Source of the DNA: Owenia fusiformis
Taxonomy: Eukaryota > Annelida > Polychaeta > Sabellida > Oweniidae
DNA: 64,000 nucleotides
Assembly: GCA_903813345.2 (NCBI GenBank)
Contig: CAIIXF020000001.1
Span: 28,695,915-28,759,914, forward strand
Direction of reading: 5' to 3'
A program made the translations under genes and the position numbers. Shown piece by piece: positions 59,701 to 64,000 of the stretch. Positions within the stretch are counted from its first letter, which is position 1. Each line of letters begins with the position of its first letter. The notes beneath the pieces are model-generated. The model was not told the DNA's origin. It searched no databases and worked only from the letters and a program-made list of their open reading frames with translations.

Positions 59701-62700
59701 GCTCTACCACTGAGCTACAGGACCGACTGGCTTTTCCACATCAACATTGCATATACAGCATTGCAGCCATGTCTTACATGCCCAGTTTCCTGGACCCCAT
59801 ATAAGTTACCTGTCTTTCCAGGTTGTCAATCACTCTATTCATGATGTCACGTGGACTTTCCCACGGGCCATTCCCCCTAAGGAGAAGTAGTATTAGTTAA
59901 TGAAAACACAGAATGAAATCCTGTGCTAAGGGCTGATGTGAAAAAGTCAGTCCACCCCAGTGGGGATCGAACCCACGACTCCTCGCTTTCCGGGCAAGTG
60001 CTCTACCACTGAGCTACAGGACCGACTGGCTTTTCCACATCAACATTGCATATACAGCATTGCAGCCATGTCTTACATGCCCAGTTTCCTGGACCCCATA
60101 TAAGTTACCTGTCTTTCCAGGTTGTCAATCACTCTATTCATGATGTCACGTGGACTTTCCCACGGGCCATTCCCCCTAAGGAGAAGTAGTATTTTGAAAA
60201 ATGGCCGCCTTTTTAATGTATTTAACTATAACTCGAAAAGTAGTGGAGTGATTTTGTTCATATTTGGTATGTGAATACTATAAGCTTGGCACACTGTCCT
60301 ATGACACTTTTGGTAGAAGGCGGCCATTTTGAAAAAATTTTTGAAAAATGGCTGCCTTTTTAATGTATTTTACTATAACTCGAAAAGTAGTGGAGTGATT
60401 TTGTTCATATTTGGTATGTGAATACTATAAGCATGTCACACTGTCTATTTCTAATGACACTTTTGGTAGACAGTGGCCATTTTGAAAAATGGCCACCATT
60501 GTAACGTATTTTACTATAACTCGAAAAGTAGTGGAGCGATTTTGTTCATATTTAATATGTGAATACTTTAAGCATGGCACATTGTCTAATAAAACTTTGG
60601 GGAGTAGTCGGCCATTTTGAAAAATGGCCACCATTTTTATGTGTTATTTTACAAGTACGTGTGCGATTTTTCAAAAATTTTAGAGGTGGCTACTTAAAAG
60701 CATATTATTTCTTCTGATGACAACTTGACTAGTGAGCAACCATTTTGAAAATGGTGGCCTTTCTGGTGTGTTTTATGATATTTGCTATTCGTTTGTAAAA
60801 ATGCCAGCCATTTCTGTTCGATGGGATTCGCTACGCTTTGGCGTTGCCGTTGTTCTGGTTAGTTTTCTTTGTTTACAAATGATTTGGACCATATAAATCA
60901 CGAAAGCAATATTTATTAGTCTTGTATGTTTTAGGATGTAAATTGGGCCCAGAGAGTCTTTAAATTTTACCAAGGATTTCACCACGAAATGTCAAGAATT
61001 ATATACAATTTATTTGAAAATTGAATTGAAACCTTTTACCGCATTTAAATATCAAGTCACAGAAGTAAATCAACACAGTCTGAATGTATGTGATTTTTTT
61101 TATTTTAGGGAGAACTGGAGTCACTGAATAGGGCATCTGAAGACATCAACAAGCTAGAAACAGAACTTGATGTAAGTCTATTTAATGACTTTTATTCACT
61201 CCCTCTTCTACCTACTTATGACAACAATTTATATATTGTTGGTGATGAATATCGGAGTCAGTGACATTTACTCAACATTTAATGAAAAGGTTGGGGGTTC
61301 AGATCAAGGAATTTTACACTGTATTAGCAATACTTGTGTACATGGAATTTATCTGTTTGATAGGTTTGAGTCAGTGAGATAATGTGGAATTTGTTGATTC
61401 ACTGAAACATCACAAGTTTAATCTCATTGACCTATTGGCTAACACTTTTAGGTACAGTGTTTAGTAATAGTCATTGTCCATTGAGGTAGAGCCATGCATT
61501 ACTATTGCCAATATAATAGTTATTTTGCTTCTTTAAAAAAGAGCTTCATCTATTAATGTACTTGGACCTGACACACATGGTAGTCATGCATCAAATGTTT
61601 TGTATAACATAGTCTCATATATTGCTTCATAGAAGCATAAAGATAAATTATATGAGATGTACACACTTCATCTTGTCTTCTTTCAGGAAGCACGTGCTGG
61701 ATTCAGGCAGGCCCTTACAGAATCTACACAGAAGTTGAATGGTTTGGCTAAGAAGCTAGGATCTTGTATTGACAAAGCAAGACCTTATTATGATGCCCGT
61801 ATGCAAGCTAAAGATGTAAGACATTGTAAAACATTTAAAGTCTAAAATCTGAAGCTGGTATTAAAATGATGTACAATCTGCCAAATATCAGGGAGTAATT
61901 CCCTAAAATGACAAAGGTATGAGGAAAATAGTGACAGGGTTGCCATATTTTACCACCCTTCAAAAAGTGCTATATTGTTGTTATCTTGAGCTGTTGGGCT
62001 TGTATGTGTGTGCATCTAGGCGGGCGGTGCCACATAAATCTTGTCATCAAAATTCCAAGAAAACCACTTATCCATTCAACTTGAAATTTTTACAGATCTG
62101 CAAGAGCAGACTAGTGCCAAGTTCTGATTAGATTTTGGACACACATGTAAAATTACATGGTGGCCATTGTGCTCTTCAAAGTGCAATATTAATCACTCTG
62201 TGTCTTCTTATGTTATATATTTTAGGCACAACTGGAGACCCAGAAGGCTGCAGTTAGGTTTGAGAGAGCATGGAGCATGCAGCAGGCGGCAAAAGAGATG
62301 GTGAACCTGGCAGAGCAGGGCTATTTCAACAAAGGTCAGCCTTTTGACCCAGCCTGGCAGGAGATGCTCAACCATGCCACACTGAAGGTAGAACAAAAAC
62401 CTCATTATGTAGAGGGCTATTATATAAGTGAACGTAGTTAATCACAATGAAAATTTGAATATGAGTGGTTTAATTACTGAAATGTGAATTTTGACAGAGT
62501 AAAACAAAGTTGCATTTATATTTGAATCCATGAACATAACATATGTTATTATTGCAGGTGAACTGGTGAATGATAATTGTATTTTATATTTAGAGTGGAG
62601 AAGATGGGGATGAAATTAAAATGGACATACGTTTAGCAGTTGTCAGTATCTCACCCTGTAGTTATCTTCAACCTTTATCACATAACGAACAGAACCCATC

Positions 62701-63431
62701 CTTAATCATGGACTTGATAAGATATATTGATAAAGACATCTCTTGGTGAAAACTATATACTGGGCTAAAATCTTACATTATGTCAAGAGTACCCATATTC
62801 CTAATGCAATCACACACTATGTCAGATCTTTGCCTAATATTTACCATCTCCTTAGAACCCATCTCCGATAACCCATTAGTTAAATAATGCAAACATTTTA
62901 CACATAAAGTCGGTAGAAATCTTAGAGCGAAATCTTCCATTGTAAAATATATTCCAATATATGAATATTTGTTTTTATTCATGCAGTTCAGTTGAGAAGT
63001 AGATTAGTAGACTTTGTAGAGAAGTAGATTTTGTTTCACAATCTAAATTTAATTCTGTTTTCTGTAGCCCAGTGGCAGTTGTTTGGGATTCATTTCAGGT
63101 TCCTCTGATGTTTTTCAGGATTCTTTTTCAGATCTTTGGTAATATCTTTTTTTAGATCTGATCCTAGATTCTACACAAAATCACAGAGAAGATCTTTGTT
63201 GGTTTTGGCTGGTAAAAGCAATTTTACCAATATTTTAGGTGAGGAAACGCTTTTACATGTTTATATGTTCTCTTATATACACACATATTAACTCACTTAG
63301 GTAAATGAAGCTGAGAAAGAGAGGATCGAGAGTGAGGTGCATCACCAGAATACTGCAATGGAGTTCAATGCCACCGAACAAAGAGTTAAACAACTGCAGA
63401 AAGAACTGAAAAGGCAGATTGCAAAATCAAG
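56609..63431 (+). CDS. SH3BP5: SH3BP5 homologue, RAB11 GEF family (5' part, 5 exons, truncated by window)
   Basis: SH3BP5 (Sab; REI-1 in nematodes) is a coiled-coil guanine exchange factor for RAB11 and also a mitochondrial JNK-docking protein in vertebrates. Exons 56609-56716, 61109-61171, 61687-61815, 62226-62387 and 63301-63431 join in frame, giving residues 1-197 plus two bases. Signatures are DPRVQ|GELESLNRASEDINKLE, FRQALTESTQKLNGLAKKLG, KARPYYDARMQAKDAQLETQ, FDPAWQEMLNHATLKVNEAE and VKQLQKELKRQIAKS, the antiparallel coiled-coil region. Two in-frame ATGs exist: 56609 and 56642. The second has the better context (A at -3, G at +4) and gives MAAVERQISNSPDFSDDEAL. The last donor is phase 2 (AAATCAAG|GTATGG), so the remainder, including the C-terminal part, lies beyond 64000. 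The acidic N-terminus precedes the coil as in the family. Confidence 0.94.
56717..58500. other. SH3BP5 intron 1, left part
   Basis: No exon expected: residues on either side of the intron are contiguous in the family. Sequence is AT-rich, with TTGACGTCAAAAAGT repeated near 57555 and 57918. Confidence 0.55.
59348..59428 (-). ncRNA. tRNA-like sequence, copy A
   Basis: Same structure as the other two copies but with a damaged B box: TTAGATCCC in place of TTCGATCCC, and one other T-arm change. Probably the oldest or least active unit. Confidence 0.5.
59647..59727 (-). ncRNA. tRNA-like sequence, copy B
   Basis: Read on the minus strand: an A box TAGCTCAGTGG, D-stem GCTC/GAGC, anticodon stem CTTGC/GCGAG with loop CCGGAAA, T-arm GTGGG-TTCGATC-CCCAC and a T run directly after. 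The outer stem GTCGGTCC/GGACTGAC pairs, but six extra bases (TGGGGT) separate it from the T-arm. The would-be anticodon GGA (Ser) lacks the Ser long variable arm, and position 33 is C instead of U. It is therefore tRNA-derived rather than a working tRNA. Confidence 0.6.
59946..60026 (-). ncRNA. tRNA-like sequence, copy C
   Basis: Identical to copy B in all stems, loops and both internal Pol III promoter boxes, with the same TTTTT end. Confidence 0.6.
60828..61108. other. SH3BP5 intron 1, right end
   Basis: AT-rich; ends in the pyrimidine-rich acceptor TTTTTTTATTTTAG. Nothing else seen. Confidence 0.5.
61109..61171 (+). CDS. SH3BP5: SH3BP5 exon 2
   Basis: TTTTAG|GGA to GAT|GTAAGT, 21 codons, phase 0: GELESLNRASEDINKLETEL plus D. 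Too short to form a long open frame on its own. Confidence 0.93.
61687..61815 (+). CDS. SH3BP5: SH3BP5 exon 3
   Basis: TTTCAG|GAA to GAT|GTAAGA, 43 codons, phase 0: EARAGFRQALTESTQKLNGL through PYYDARMQAKD, the first helix of the coiled coil. Confidence 0.94.
62226..62387 (+). CDS. SH3BP5: SH3BP5 exon 4
   Basis: TTTTAG|GCA to AAG|GTAGAA, 54 codons, phase 0: AQLETQKAAVRFERAW to FDPAWQEMLNHATLK. WQEMLNHAT is highly diagnostic of SH3BP5/SH3BP5L. Confidence 0.95.
63301..63431 (+). CDS. SH3BP5: SH3BP5 exon 5
   Basis: CACTTAG|GTA to TCAAG|GTATGG, 43 codons plus two bases (phase 2): VNEAEKERIESEVHHQNTAM to KELKRQIAKS. The next exon is outside the window. Confidence 0.93.
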
Positions 63432-64000
63432 GTATGGCATCCAAAACAAATAGTGTGAACTAAAAGAACTGCTCGTTGCATATTCTGTCATGGTTTTCTA
63501 TGGTGCAAACAATCTAGATACATGTATTTCAAAAAGCATGTTACCATGGTGGTTTTTAGGATTTATGACTTTCTTGGTGGAGAACGTCCGGGGAAAGTTG
63601 TATTATAATATCTTTTGCATATTTTTTGCTGTTCTTGTAAACTTTTACCCCAAAAGAAATATGAGATTAAAAGTAGCATTATGTGACAACCCTCATTCCT
63701 GTAAAGAATGAGTTTTCATGTAGTGTTTATTTAAATGTACATTGGTGAAGGAATATATTTTCCTGAACAATTTAAACAAGATGTATTGCTTGCTTCTCTC
63801 TTCATTTCTTATATAGCTTCCATATTACATAGAACTAACATACTAATCATCATTTTGTAGTTGAGTCCTGAATTTTGAAATATTGTTAACTGTTTGTAGA
63901 AGTTGTCTCACTGGTTCAGCAGTAACATTGTTTAGTTTGTCATTCATTATCTATTTTTCACACATGGCTAGGCTTACATTCACTCCGCCCAGTTTTCTGC
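63432..64000. other. SH3BP5 intron after exon 5
   Basis: Open to the right edge. I do not see the next expected SH3BP5 exon here. Confidence 0.5.

Larger units (their letters stand above)
59297..60192. repeat. three 300-bp tandem units carrying tRNA-like sequence
   Basis: Units start GTTAATGAAAACACAGAATG at 59298, 59597 and 59897, about 99% alike, and end GGAGAAGTAGTA. They split one of the 135-145-bp units of the surrounding element. Each has a complete tRNA-like segment on the minus strand. Confidence 0.9.
58501..60827. mobile_element. 2.3-kb TIR repeat with 135-145-bp internal units (SH3BP5 intron 1)
   Basis: ATCCCATCGAA at the left is inverted as TTCGATGGGAT at the right. The body consists of about seven diverged units of 135-145 bp with GAGCGATTTTGTTCATATTT, TATGTGAATACTATAAGCAT and the palindromic ATGGC(C/G)GCCAT words. 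A CCGT tetranucleotide run lies at about 58546-58570. It is interrupted by a 0.9-kb tRNA-like array. No gene inside. Confidence 0.75.

Noticed and set aside
59348-60026. Three functional tRNA-Ser(GGA) genes
   Set aside because: No long variable arm, C at position 33 and an insertion between T-arm and acceptor stem; tRNA-derived at best.

Overview
The window is a spliced, AT-rich animal nuclear genome with long introns and a very high load of non-autonomous DNA transposons, hairpin elements and minisatellites. Gene content (ATG8/GABARAP, CED-6/GULP, an otopetrin, SH3BP5) is generic metazoan. The repeat style (many fold-back elements, intronic tandem arrays, several TIR families) and an intronless otopetrin suggest a marine invertebrate, most likely a lophotrochozoan such as a bivalve. 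That taxon is an inference. Nothing looks bacterial or viral.

Layout. (1) 1-3807: no gene; two fold-back elements. (2) 3808-5084, minus: complete three-exon GABARAP, 117 aa, all junctions in frame. (3) 5085-11300: no gene; a 25-bp minisatellite and an 840-bp TTAA-flanked element. (4) 11301-26356, minus: an 11-exon GULP1/CED-6 engulfment adaptor (PTB domain, coiled coil, P/Q-rich tail with a DPF motif). A possible extra first exon lies at 33434-33477. Its introns carry an 18-bp array touching a splice acceptor, a ~92-bp array, and a ~1.5-kb direct duplication. (5) 26.4-47.7 kb: no recognised gene. This is a transposon graveyard: a 2.9-kb TIR element, two fold-back elements whose inverted ends are built of 16-bp tandem repeats, and a 4-kb composite repeat rich in AGGTCA. 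(6) 47697-49451, plus: intronless 584-aa otopetrin-like proton channel. (7) 49.5-56.6 kb: small elements and a TTAA-flanked inverted-repeat element. (8) 56609 to the right edge, plus: first five coding exons of SH3BP5 (RAB11 exchange-factor family), truncated by the window. Its first intron holds a 2.3-kb TIR repeat containing three tandem tRNA-like units.

The four genes are not an operon or an evident functional cluster. GABARAP, GULP and SH3BP5 all act in membrane traffic (autophagy, engulfment, RAB11 recycling), but adjacency alone does not show a shared role. The most unusual material is in the repeats: two fold-back elements with minisatellite termini and 8-9 bp target duplications, and the tRNA-like triplet.
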